Positions 22,338 to 32,564 of a DNA stretch of 64,000 nucleotides are shown here, one piece after another; position 1 is the stretch's first letter, and each line of letters starts with the position of its first letter. Made by a program: the position numbers and the translations under genes. The notes beneath the pieces are model-generated. The model did no database searches, was not told the DNA's origin, and saw only the letters and a list, made by a program, of their open reading frames with translations. This DNA is from Acanthosepion lycidas. Lineage: Eukaryota > Mollusca > Cephalopoda > Sepiida > Sepiidae. The stretch lies in the NCBI GenBank assembly GCA_963932145.1, contig OZ010616.1, positions 54,527,418-54,591,417 of the forward strand. The letters run 5' to 3'.

Positions 22338-22499
22338 AAGGCAACAAATCCATTGGTATATAATCCAAGTGGATCCTAGTAATATAAAATATTAAAACTG
22401 ATCCACAAAATGAGCTCAATGTATTTATTATTACAGAACAAATAATTAATAAATAATGAATCAAAAATCACCTCATATAAGGAATAGCCTATTTTGGCT

Positions 22500-23100
22500 G
22501 TCAAAGATATCGGTTTTCTGTCTTATCAAGCCCGGTGTGGACTGAGTTTGTGACAGAAATAGAAATTTAGCTGTGAAAGCTAAAAAAAAAAAAAAAAAAA
22601 AAAACACCAGTCAAAAAACTAATACCAAATTTATCCATTTCAATGTTTCAGTCAGATGAAAGTCGAGATAGGGGTCAAGGGAAGGTGGAAGGTATTTGTC
22701 TTAAAGGGACGAAGTTTTATAAAATTAAACCTGAATGTCATAACCTTATGACATTTGGGGTTATATGAAGAATGAAATATTAATTTAAAATTAAAAGAGG
22801 AATAAAAAGGGGTTTAAAAATAACTTTAAAATATACAGATAAAAGGATGTAAGGGATTAATGGAAGTAGAGTTAGGGAAGTTTATAAATTATAATTAATA
22901 TAGGTAAAGAGGTTATAGAGGTGGAAAAATAGAAATTAGAATTAGTTATACATTTGAAGAGGGGTGTGAATATTATGGAAATATAGTAGCTAATTAAGTT
23001 AAACCTATATTATGAAAATTTGAATTTGTTTTTATGTCAACATTTTAACACTAATTCATTCCTCTGATTTAATATTTGGCTTTGATTATTGTATCTTATT
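22500..23100. other. Purine-skewed tract and poly-A run, no gene
   Basis: A poly-A run lies at about 22582-22603. From about 22640 to 23000 the plus strand is strikingly rich in A and G (AAAAGG, GAGG, AAGAGGGG) with few C. No ORF or recognised repeat. Confidence 0.5.
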
Positions 23101-23197
23101 ATTCTAATTTTTTCTTCTAAACATAAGTCAGACCTATCTCTAAAACTAGTAGGAGTACATGTAGAACCTATAATCTTCCAAACTCAATATATATATA

Positions 23198-23415
23198 TTG
23201 TGGCCTTGTTAGAGCCAGAAATGAAGACCCGTAGAGAGGAATTGATTTAAACAAATATATTAACAGAAACACTAATACAAACATATACAAATGAGAGTGT
23301 TACAGCAAGAATGTTTGGTCCAACTGTCATAGGTGACTCTGAAAACTTCCCTCTCCAAAAGGCAGTACCTGCTCCTATTTATAGCTAGGAGAGTCCATGC
23401 ATGCATAAGTAAATT
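23198..23415 (-). mobile_element. Probable LTR of an LTR retrotransposon
   Basis: On the minus strand a TATA box (CTATAAATAGGAGCAG, 23384 downward) is followed by a GAGAGGGAAG purine block, a TGTAACACTCTCATTTGTAT block and an end CTTCATTTCTGGCTCTAAC, AAGGCCACAA. TATA, downstream leader and CA-like end are arranged as in Gypsy-type LTRs. No internal gag/pol is seen on either side, so it would be solo or truncated. I could not define a clean target duplication. Confidence 0.4.
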
Positions 23416-23439
23416 ACCATATATATATATATATAAAAA

Positions 23440-23548
23440 TCATCATTTCACCCCAAGCAAGGTGATAATGCTATTAAGATGCAAGGTGTTACTGAGATTG
23501 AAAGTTAATAAGAAAATGTTGGTGAGAAGATAGAACAATAAAAGAACA
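23440..23548 (-). mobile_element. LINE family a, 3' UTR fragment
   Basis: Minus strand ends with the CACCTTGCTTGGGGTGAAATG signature. Only about 110 bases of 3' UTR are present before the junction with element A. Confidence 0.65.
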
Positions 23549-23552
23549 GGGT

Positions 23553-24107
23553 TTGGAAAAACAGAACATGGCATATATATATATAATAAATATGATTGTC
23601 AGTGTGTCACTGTGTCAGACTTTTTCAGTTTTACTCCTAGAGGTAACCCAACATATCATACCATTTTGGAATCAGGCCAAATCTGTGAACAAATTAAAAA
23701 CATTCCAGGCAATTTCTGAACCCACAATCCTGAAATTTTTGATAACCATAGTTTTCATTACTGCAGTTGTTTTCAGATTCTGCCATCTTGGTTTCTACTG
23801 ATAAAAACAATTAAAGGAACACAACTCTCTAACTTTCAATAGCTCAGGTCCAAATGAAAAAAATTACTGTTCTCAAATTACAGTGTTTCAAAATAAAATT
23901 GTCCATGTTTTCAACTTTACTCTGAGAGGCCATAGTCCAACATATCACACCATTTTGGAATCAGGGCCGATTCTGTGAGAAAATTAAAAACATTCTGGGC
24001 CACTTACAAAATTTTCATTACTGCGATTTGGTGATATTTTTATGATTTTTTGTGACAAATTTTTTTTTTTTTACAATATTTTTTTTTTGTAACTTGGAAA
24101 TTGTAAT
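23553..24107 (+). mobile_element. Element A, internally duplicated 5' half
   Basis: A first 5' segment (TCAGTGTGTCA, TTTTCAGTTTTACTCCTAGA, CCATTTTGGAATCAGGCC) is followed by a spacer (AACAATTAAAGGAACACAAC, TTACTGTTCTCAAATTACAG) and a second 5' segment from 23905. The same partial copy, spacer and full copy order occurs inverted at 35280-34800, so the duplication belongs to the element. Confidence 0.6.
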
Positions 24108-24499
24108 GAAGGAGTTGCCAGGAGAAGGCGTTGTTCACCTGCCATGAAAAGAATTCACATGGCAACATGCATTGTTTGTGGCCGTAAGCAGACTTGATTT
24201 CAGTGCAATTTGACACTGAGCCTCACATTAACCAGTTGGGGTTGATTTATCAGAGTATAATGAATGCACAATAGACAAGCCAGGATGTTAGGAGAGTGAC
24301 GCGATTTGCATATCCATATGCGAATTTAATCCAAACACCGGATTGAGTACTTTGTGATACAATAAAAGAATGAATGAGACTGATGCTGGGCATTGGGGAG
24401 AAAGGCATTCTTAACAGTGTTCCTAAGGACAGCTAGTGTGGGCAAGAAACTGAGATGAGTGTCCATGTCTCTTCTTTTTTCTTTGTTTTGCTTTAATTT
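24108..24499. mobile_element. Foreign insert inside element A
   Basis: Element A breaks at TTGTAACTTGGAAA and resumes at 24500 with AGAAATAAATTTGGGAATAA, its normal continuation. The 390-base insert is less AT-rich than its host. One frame reads CIVCGRKQT-stop-FQCN and a neighbouring one PHINQLGLIYQSIM, which weakly recalls the cysteine-rich C-terminus of piggyBac-like transposases. I could not find terminal repeats or a TTAA duplication. Confidence 0.4.
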
Positions 24500-24835
24500 T
24501 ACTTCAGAAATAAATTTGGGAATAATAAAAATGAACTGCAAAATCCAGCAAAAGATACCCATGAAATAAAAATGTATGTACAGAAAGTAAGGACCTACAT
24601 ACATCAAATTGTCTTTAAATTAAGCTGTGGTAGAAGAATTATTGTTGAACTTTTAAAAGGTAAGCTTAAATATTAATGTAATACTTAAATGCAGCAATCA
24701 ATTTTGAGTTCTTCTGTAGTTTATTGTTGCCTATCACATCTATTTCTCTCTACCTATTGTGATGAAGGCCTAATCAAGAGCCCTCCACAGGAGCTAGCTT
24801 AAATGCTGCCCGATATGGCACCTTTTAAGCTAGTA
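24500..24835 (+). mobile_element. Element A, 3' half
   Basis: Continues GGTAGAAGAATTATTGTTGA, AAATGCAGCAATCAATTTTG, CTTCTGTAGTTTATTGTTGC, CAGGAGCTAGCTTAAATGCT, and ends at a TA-rich stretch. Confidence 0.65.
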
Positions 24836-25129
24836 TACACATATATATATATGTATGTATAAAGCATACTATATATGTACATGCAATAGGATCTAATGTA
24901 CATAAATATATTTTTTTAAAAAAAGCATTAAATTATTAACTATATACTCTGCATATGAGAAAATATATAAGTTTTTATTTATCAAGAAACATATGACAAT
25001 TAACTGATAATTAACAAAAAAACAAAATACTTGTATAATATAAGATTTCAAAACAGCAAAGCGGCCTTTTCTGACAAGCCCAACAAATCAAAATATATTG
25101 TTATACCAACAACATTATCGCAACTACAA

Positions 25130-25420
25130 TCTAAGCTATTTCTATAACAGTAAAATACTTAATTAATTCAAAACACAATGATAATAAGCTAAAACTTGAA
25201 TGAGGACTTTATTTATCACCTGAGAAATTTAACTCCTTAAATTTAAACTTTCAGTATCTACTCACATTCATGTATATTTGTAATCACATCAATGTAGGCA
25301 TCACTTTGGTTGATTGAGATCCTGGGGGAAGGAGTGTGTCATACAAAAGATTTTCTCCACTTTGTCATAGATTTTCCAAAAATATTATATATATAAGTAT
25401 ATGTTTTATATATATCTTGC
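25130..25420 (+). repeat. Dispersed repeat G, second copy
   Basis: Matches 4390-4735 block by block (AATAATAAGCTAAAAC, TTCATGTATATTTGTAATCA, GGCATCACTTTGGTTGATTG). The CTGATGA core has decayed to TTGATTGAGATCC. Confidence 0.45.
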
Positions 25421-25424
25421 CTGT

Positions 25425-25640
25425 TAAGAATGTGGATAAGTCTGTTTGTCAATTGCAGGCCTAACCAGTCATCAGCGTAGCCATGATGAAAGATCATTAA
25501 TCAACTATGCGACATAATCTGAAATCAATCATCTGACATACGAGGAATGCAGAAAAGTTTGCAATAGTTGATCTGGCTAAATAAGGCAGCTGAACGTGCA
25601 CCAAGCCCTTGGCCCTGATGACAGACACAGAGAAATGACA
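25425..25640 (+). pseudogene. Two decayed C2H2-type zinc-finger motifs, probably LINE-derived
   Basis: One frame reads CG-stop-VCLSIAGLTSHQRSH, a CxxxC...HxxxxH finger. About 100 bases later another reads ECRKVCNS-stop-SG-stop-IRQLNVH. Similar tandem fingers (CGRVCxSxAGLxSHxRSH) occur N-terminal to the reverse transcriptase in some invertebrate non-LTR retrotransposons. Stops in both fingers show it is dead. Downstream it is cut by the poly-A tail of an oppositely oriented LINE. Confidence 0.5.
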
Positions 25641-25651
25641 CAGCCAGAAGA

Positions 25652-25850
25652 TTTTTTTTTTTTTTTTACAGTAAGGTTCACTCTATAAAAGGCCTGGAGG
25701 GTAATTGAAGTAGAGGGTTATGATAAGGGGTAGTTTATATGGATAGGAGGGGAAGATAATGGTTGACTCTAGACTTGAACAGGTTAAGAGTGTAGTGATC
25801 AGGGAAACATCCTCTTGGGAGTCTAAATCTTTGTTATATTTGTGATAGTT
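25652..25850 (-). mobile_element. LINE family b, 3' end with poly-A tail
   Basis: Shares with 52110-52330 the minus-strand blocks GACTCCCAAGAGGATG, CCTGTTCAAGTCT and ACCCTCTACTTC, ending in a poly-A tail that appears as T16 at 25652-25668 on the plus strand. Confidence 0.65.
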
Positions 25851-25869
25851 TGCAAGTCACTAGCTGGTT

Positions 25870-26330
25870 TCAAAATCACTAATGATCTCATGACCAACAA
25901 TAACAAATTACGTTAAAAGTCATGCTCTTTTAATGAGTAGCCAACCATCATTTTATATATCTATGTATTTTATATGTAACGTTATTATAATGTGATTAAT
26001 TGTTATACTAATGCTACTTATAAGGAATGTTTTCTGTAAAAATATCCTACTCTCTTGTAATTTCAGGCTTCAAATTACTATTTATCAAAATCAGACAGTC
26101 TTATAATAATTTTAATAACATGCACAATGTTTATAATATTGGCAGTATTGAAAAATTACATTAAACTCAAATAAGAGGAGTCTTAGAAAATCTAAAATTT
26201 GCCATAATTGGATGCTTTTATATTAAACAATGTTTGAAACTAATTAGCCCAATTCCCATGGTAACAATTTTTACCATGTTTGAAAGAAACATAAAAAAGA
26301 TCTGACATTCAAATTATTATCCTCAACATT
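25870..26330. other. AT-rich sequence without recognised feature
   Basis: No exon or repeat recognised. Confidence 0.5.
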
Positions 26331-26339
26331 ACTGTTATT

Positions 26340-26620
26340 ATTACAACATTTCAGGCATCGTACCTTCCAGACTTCTTCAGGTTCTTACTAATCTAAGTAA
26401 ACTTCATGCAATTTTAAACTCAATCATTTATTTTAATCTATGGAAACAGGTTCTTTTTATTCTGTTGTCCATGTCTAGGGATATCTCATCTTGCTTTAAT
26501 TTTATTCTGATCAGTTATTGCTCACTATGTTTCCACAAAGTCAGCACTAGCTAGCTCAGGGATTGAACTCACAATTACTATGTCACCAAATTCATAAACT
26601 AGTGCATTAATCCACCAACA
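26340..26620 (-). mobile_element. tRNA-derived SINE B, complete but diverged
   Basis: On the minus strand the head has TGGTGGATTAATGCACTAG and the B box GTGAGTTCAATCCCTGAGC. The body ends CCTGAAGAAGTCTGGAAGG, TACGATGCCTGAAATGTTG. A short plus-strand tail fragment (ATGAGGACAGTAGTCCAAA) abuts it at 26631-26655. Confidence 0.65.
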
Positions 26621-26879
26621 ATATTAATAACAATGAGGACAGTAGTCCAAATCTAAATAATGACAACTACTTATACTAGAAATTCAGACAGAAAAAAAAT
26701 ATAATTTGGTATAATTGCTAAAAGTTCTCAATGATTTTAGTTTGAACTATTTGAGAAAATGCACCAAAATTTTATATTTGATAATCAACACAGCAGGATG
26801 CATCTATACTTTGCAAATAAGAAGAGGAGCAAAGAATTTAATTATTTCTGTAGAAAATAGTAAAACATTTACACTATTT

Positions 26880-27080
26880 ACATTGTTCAGACTTGTCCTC
26901 AACTTTATTGTCATATTCATGTTTCGGCTGTTGTACTCTCCGGCCTTCTTCAGGTGATATACATTGGAATTTCAAACTGAACCCTTTACTTTGTCCACCA
27001 GGGTAGATTGTTCTAGTTCTACATGCCATGCCTTTTCTAGATATTTCATCTTTATTGTCTTTATTACAACACATGACATT
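26880..27080 (-). mobile_element. tRNA-derived SINE B, 3' body
   Basis: Minus strand: CATGTAGAACTAGAACAATC, CAAAGTAAAGGGTTCAG, CCTGAAGAAGGCCGGAGAG, TACAACAGCCGAAACATGAA. The head is missing. The CTGAAGA and GAAAC elements of the hammerhead-like core (26953-26921) are intact. Confidence 0.7.
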
Positions 27081-27660
27081 TTCTATTAAAGGTCCAATCA
27101 GAGTGCAACTCTTACTCAGAACTGGAGGTCTATGTCATATCTCATCATTCCACTAGGAGTGAAGATTTTTAGTTTTGGTTTGTGGTAGTTTGCAGCTATA
27201 TTTGACTTAAGAAACTTGCTTTTTTACAATTAGAAAAACTTTGGCTTATTTAATTGAAATAATTATATGATTTATTTATTTTATTTCTCTTGGATTTGCT
27301 ATATTATTTTATTTGTGAAATTCTCAACAAAAACAAAAGTAATTTAGGAAACTTGGTCTCGTTACTTAGAAGTTAATTTAACATTTTTCACTTAAAGTTA
27401 ATTTAACATTCTTCTCTATTAAATTTTTATTTATAAAAGCAAATACACTAACAAATGAAAAAAGGATTTTGAATTTTTACCTCATTTCATATAGTGAAAT
27501 GTAATATTTTAATTTTACTTGATTTAAAGAAATAATTTATTAATCCTATTTTTCTAGTTTTTCTTTTATTAGAAATGTTACAAAGTCTCTCCCAAGAAAG
27601 TTAATTTTAATGTTTTGATACATTTAATGTTTGACAAACTTATTCTGAAGACCTTTTCCT
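27080..27660. other. AT-rich sequence without recognised feature
   Basis: No exon or repeat recognised. Confidence 0.5.
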
Positions 27661-27669
27661 CAATTCTGT

Positions 27670-28140
27670 TTTTCTATGAGTTACATATGCTATCCATTTT
27701 AGTTGTTGCTACTGTTGGTAGTCCTCAATTGATGCTGTTTCTGTTATTTTTACACAGTCATTTTTTGTTATTATTTTCTATGAGTTACATATGCTATCCA
27801 TTTTAGTTGTTGCTACTGTTGGTAGTCCTCGAGTGATGCTGCTTCTTTTATTTTTGCACAGTCATTTTTTGTTATTATTTTATACCAGTCTACGAGTTTC
27901 AAAGAAGTATGGGCTATGATAAGATTTACAGGTTTCACTCACTCAAAGCCATTATTAACCATTGATCTGAGAAAGAAGTTGCATACAACTGACAGTTTAG
28001 ATATTTCTAAACAGGGTTGGTGTTATGCCTGATATCCTTATGAAAGTCTTCATCAGACAAGGCTATTTGAGAACATGACTTGAGTTTTTAGGTTAATGTT
28101 TTGTTTTGGATTGGTAGCAGATTGCAGGGTTGGGAAAAAC
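27670..28140 (+). repeat. Duplicated block, copy 1, with internal 104-bp tandem duplication
   Basis: The string GAGTTACATATGCTATCCAT and about 100 bases around it occur twice in tandem (27672 and 27776). The rest (TTGATCTGAGAAAG, CAGTTTAGATATTTCT, AACAGGGTTGG, TTTTTAGGTTAATG) is repeated at 28605-28985 in the same orientation. No coding sequence recognised. Confidence 0.75.
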
Positions 28141-28604
28141 AATTGATAATAACATCTTCAAATAGACATTTATTAAGAGTAAATATTCAGTATAAAATTG
28201 CTTATTCTGGTTGGAGTTGCTTTCATTCACAATTGCATAACACAATCATGGAACCTCATTCAGGGAGAAATCTTCAGTTTTGACACATAAACTAAATAAG
28301 TCTTTATGTTGCAGTTGAAGTTTTTTTCTTTCTTTTTAAATCAGAGAGCATAATATGCCAAAAATGTTGCTTATTTTCTTCCAATGTCAATATTAGAAAA
28401 ATTACATCAGCTGTTTTTATATATAAAAATACATCTATTATAACAAAACTATATGACAGCTGTCACAATACAAAGGTGATATTTTTTTTAACACAGTTAA
28501 AACCAAACACTCATAATGCTAACTTGTATTGTTCATGCCAGTATTGATAGGAGTTTCTTTCCTGGCCTTTTGTTTGAAGTAGTGTGGAATGTCAACATCC
28601 TATG

Positions 28605-28985
28605 TCATTATTTTCTATGAATTACATATGCTATTCATTTTAGTTGTTGCTACTGTTGAAAGTCCTCAAGTGATGATGTTTCTTTTATTTGGTACAGTCC
28701 TTTGTTTGTGATTCTATAGCACCAGTTCTCAAGATTCAAAGAAGAAATGTCCTCACTAAGACCTACATTCTTCATTCACTCAAAGACATTTTTAACTATT
28801 GATCTGAGAAAGTGATTGTATATAGTTGTCAGTTTAGATATTTCTGAACAGGGTTGGCATCATGCATCATATCTATATGTCTTGATCTTATGAGGCTAAT
28901 TAAGAACATGACTAAGTTTTTTAGGTTAATGCTTGTGTTTTGTAGCAATCTGCAGGGCTGAGCAAAACTACATGTAACATGGCCT
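28605..28985 (+). repeat. Duplicated block, copy 2
   Basis: Homologous to 27770-28140 with substitutions and small indels. It lacks the internal tandem duplication. The two copies start about 830-930 bases apart. Confidence 0.75.
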
Positions 28986-28989
28986 ATTC

Positions 28990-29815
28990 TATGTTCAGTT
29001 TCCTTATTTCATATGCTAAATTTGTTATGTTCCAAAAGAAATGATATATTAACATAAAAAGAAGCTAATAAAAGAAATGAAAATGAAGATACTTTGACCA
29101 ATACAAAAAACTTTCTCATGATAGTCAGTTCTTAAGTTTTCCACTTGACTAGATTAAACTATGTCAAGAGAAAGAAATATTAAAAATTGGTAAAGATGAG
29201 AAAATGTCTGCAAAAATTTAAACATGTTTATGCTACCCCATTAAGGAAAGTCCAGAGAACGGCAACAACAGGAACAAATACTAAAATCAAACATATTCTT
29301 TGCTTAAAACGAGACACCAGATAATCAATGAAAGGATGGTAGCTAATCCTTTTGATCAACATTACACTAACGTAAGTAAACTTCCTTTTACATCAGAAGA
29401 TAAAGAGACCAAAATGTAGGCAATCCAGTACAAAATAACACTGGAAAAAATATTCAATAGCCAAAGATTTAGATTTAACAATCATTTTCTATTCACAAAA
29501 GCAAAGTGCATGCACTTTTTCTAATAAAAGACTATAACCAGTTTGTATTCTGCAACAATACATTGACACACTTTGCTGTAAAGTACAGTTGGATGCCAGA
29601 TAAAATTGATACATTAAAATGTGTATTTTGTCCCTAACACTTTTCACAAAATGTACAGATACTACACTCTGATTCTAGCTGGAAGTACCATCAAGAGATA
29701 CTATATATAAATATACCCATCATTTTTGCTTTTCTACTGCACGTTATTTGCGGCACCTCTCTTCTCTTCTTTTTAATATACATACTTTTCTCTCATTGGA
29801 ACCACTACAACCTCT
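28990..29815. other. AT-rich sequence without recognised feature
   Basis: No exon or repeat recognised. Confidence 0.5.
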
Positions 29816-29847
29816 TTCTTATATATATATATATATATATATAAATA

Positions 29848-29948
29848 TTAGGTTGGTGCAAAAATAATGACGTAATAATGTCGTTTTTTGACGTATTTTT
29901 AACATCAAAAAACGAAATTATTACGTCATTATTTTTGCACCAACCTAA
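29848..29948. mobile_element. mariner-type MITE (MADE1-like), copy 2
   Basis: A 101-bp palindrome with the same TTAGGTTGGTGCAAAAATAA ends and internal ATGACGTAATAATGTC as copy 1, flanked by TA duplications. It sits within a (TA)n stretch (29821-29847 and 29950-29956). Confidence 0.9.
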
Positions 29949-29974
29949 TATATATGTGTGTGTGTGTGTGTAAT

Positions 29975-30207
29975 GGATTAAATCTAACAAGTATTTTAAT
30001 ATATTTTCTGTTATATGTCATTTTTATGGATACAACTTATTCGAGTAAATACTCTGTTTTTAATTAAACAGTATTAATTACATTTACCAGCTTGAGTATT
30101 CAAGAAATCTTGTAGAAAGTATGCATCCTATATAAGATACAGGTTCAATTCCTGTTGAAGGATTCATATTTTCTAGAAGATTTCTTGAATATTCAAGCTG
30201 GTAAATA
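29975..30207. repeat. Element A-type tail with inverted arms (30082-30206)
   Basis: A tail segment (AAATACTCTGTTTTTAATTA, ATTTACCAGCTTGAGTATTC, AAGAAATCTT) matches 34290-34365. It is followed about 60 bases later by its inverted partner (GATTTCTTGAATATTCAAGC, TGGTAAAT). The loop contains ACAGGTTCAATTCCTGT, which resembles a tRNA T-arm. Confidence 0.6.
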
Positions 30208-30209
30208 AC

Positions 30210-30465
30210 TTGAAATAACTAGATATAACCATAAGTTCTATGCTAATAGTTTCTTTTCTCACACTTCTTGCTTGCAGAACTGACTTCCAGCTCCATGCTT
30301 TCCAGCCAACTTTGATCTTCAAAAATGAAAATGTTTTCTTGATTACTCTTCTATTGTTCTCACTCCTTAATAATGTTTCTCATTTTTCTTATTCTTTCAC
30401 CCACACTACCACCCCCTGTGTCTTAGTGTTTCTACTACCTTGCATAGGGTGAGAGGATTAAAATA
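30210..30465 (+). mobile_element. LINE family a, C-terminal end and 3' UTR
   Basis: TAACCATAAGTTCTATGCTA, CACTTCTTGCTTGCAGAACT, CCAACTTTGATCTTCAAAAA and a TACCTTGCATAGGGTGAGAG end parallel the other family a copies. It is joined directly to the inverted tail at 30206. Confidence 0.65.
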
Positions 30466-30479
30466 TGTATATATTTCAC

Positions 30480-31475
30480 TCAGAGAAACTTATGTTTAAA
30501 AAAAATAATAATATAAGTTTTGTAATTAATTTTTCACTTTTTAAACAGTGAAATAAACTAATTTGGTTTCATAATAAACAAAATTCATTACATACATTTT
30601 AATAAGAAAAACATTTAATAGAAATAAATGATATAATCATTTGACTTATAACCATTTTTGCATATGAATATCCATTTTTGAAATGAAAATACATAAGATA
30701 TTTTCAAAATGTACAGTTTGCAAAGATTTGTTTTTCATGATTAATAGAAAATATAGGTAAAAACTGTTGCCTGTAAAGTAATCATCCTTTAGAAATGCTG
30801 AAAATTTTATAATAATTTAAAAATATATAAAATTTCTAAAGACAAAAGATTAATTATAACCTGAGATTGTAATAATTTTCTTTTTATGAATTTCTATATC
30901 TTTATCTTTTCATTCCTATTAACATTCTTTCATAGTTTTTTTTGTTTTTGTTTTTTACTTTTCTCATACTTAACATTCCATAGTAAAAGTATGTTTATAT
31001 ACAAGATTAAGGATAATTTTAGATTTTAGAAAGCAGTTACAATAAAGAAGAAAACAGAAAATAGATAAACTGAACAAAGTTTAGCTCCATAGAGTATAAA
31101 CCAATATTCATTTAAGACTATATAAAATTTAACATAAACCAAAACTATAACAAAATATCCAATAACTGAAACATCAAGTGAAATGTATCAATGATAAGTG
31201 AAATACCTAAAAATCACAACACTAGAACAAACTAGAAGAAATTTACAGTGGCAAATGAACTCACAGAAGAATACAAGAACAATGTACACAGAAGTGAGTT
31301 GACAGATACAGTACTACTACCATTCATCTTTTATATATCATGTCCCTTCTACAAGTCAGCAATCATGGCTCTCTACAATTTCCTACCCTTTGTAGTTCTT
31401 AGCAATACATGTTTTGGTTACTCTTCTTCATATTCCCTATTCTGTCATCCATCAGCACAAACTTAGTTAAGTAGG
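30480..31475. other. AT-rich sequence without recognised feature
   Basis: The frame at 31248-31466 has no recognisable domain and I do not call it. Confidence 0.5.
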
Positions 31476-31479
31476 TTAC

Positions 31480-31960
31480 TGAACGCTTACCTTCTGCTCC
31501 TCTTGCTTTCAATATCTATTGTAAGAGTCAAATTTTTCAATCTCCCTTCGTCAGTACATGTCACCAAAATTTTTGACTATATTTCATTTTTGCTCCCATA
31601 AAAACTCCTTTAAAAACATCCTCATTGCTTACACTCTCCATCCATGGCATTCTCAGCATCCTTCTGTAGAACTATATTTCTTTTGCCTTAAGTCTCCTCT
31701 TCATCTATGAGGAAATTATCCAGGATTCATCACCATAGAGAAGGACTGATATTACATGGCAGTAAAACATGTTTCTAATGTAATTTTCCTATTTCTTAAT
31801 ACATTGTTTAGCATTTGAGAGGCATCTTTTGCTATTCCAAAGTACCTTCAGATTTCACTGCCACATTTTTCATCCTCTGTTAAAAGACTTCCCAGATATT
31901 TAAATCTCTGTACTTTTTGACATCTCTAATTTGTAGCTTGCATCTATGGTTGTCCCTATA
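31480..31960 (-). pseudogene. LINE family c, C-terminal fragment (broken)
   Basis: On the minus strand it carries CTCTTTTAACAGAGGATGAA-type, AATAGCAAAAGATGCC, AAATAGGAAAATTACATTAG and CTACAGAAGGATGCTGAGAA blocks shared with 11030-11300 and 51835-52080. The translation ends MLRMPWMESVSNED, matching the IPWTEHVSNEEV motif of this family. Multiple stops. Confidence 0.65.
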
Positions 31961-32104
31961 ATAAGTCCCCTGATAAGTTATTAATTACATTGATTAAATT
32001 CTTAGCAATAATTATAAGAACTCTCCTATCATTTTAAAACTAATTTAGCAATGTGATAAAAAATGACATCTATATTGAAATAATTTTACTTTTATATCTA
32101 TGTG

Positions 32105-32560
32105 GCATCCATCGGTCTTGAAAGGCCTTTGATCTGTACCCAAAGAGTTATGCCTCAGCTGCTGACGTTTGTGCTGCCTCTTGTATACAGGCCCACATGG
32201 GAATGAGAGTTTTGAATACATGTGAAGATACTCTCCCCTAATGTTTTCTTTCCATCAAGTATGCTCCTGCACAGTGGCAAGCCTCCATTTCTACTCTCCT
32301 TGCTCCAACCCTCAGTGTAAATCACATCTTCAGTGTGAGTTATCATGTGACATCTTCCCATCTAATGTTCATTGCCTTCAAGTCCCTCTTACAGATGTCC
32401 TTAGAAGTGAAAAAGATGTCACTCTTCATCCCTCTTGCTGGTGGCCAGCTTCCCATACAGAAGGGATGCTTGGTTTAGTGTTTGCAGACTGTGATTGGGG
32501 ATATTTGTGTCCCTAAGCCATATGCACCCAGTGAAGCAGGCAGATTGTGGTGGGACAGCA
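32105..32560 (-). pseudogene. LINE family e, C-terminal fragment (broken)
   Basis: Minus-strand frames give GLGTQISPITVCKH, CMGSWPPARGMKSDIFF and then KDICKRDLKAMNIRWEDV. The last piece matches the end of an RTE-like protein (pattern WHKDICKRDLKALxI...W). A related fragment is at 63790-64000. The base composition is visibly richer in GC than the surroundings. No intact frame. Confidence 0.6.
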
Positions 32561-32564
32561 CCTT

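Noticed and set aside
22150..22464. Tyr-Ile-rich reading frames across (TA)n arrays (also 13963, 16720, 37258, 42386, 60152, 62555 and others)
   Set aside because: Reading TA repeats gives IYIYIY in every case. They are not proteins.
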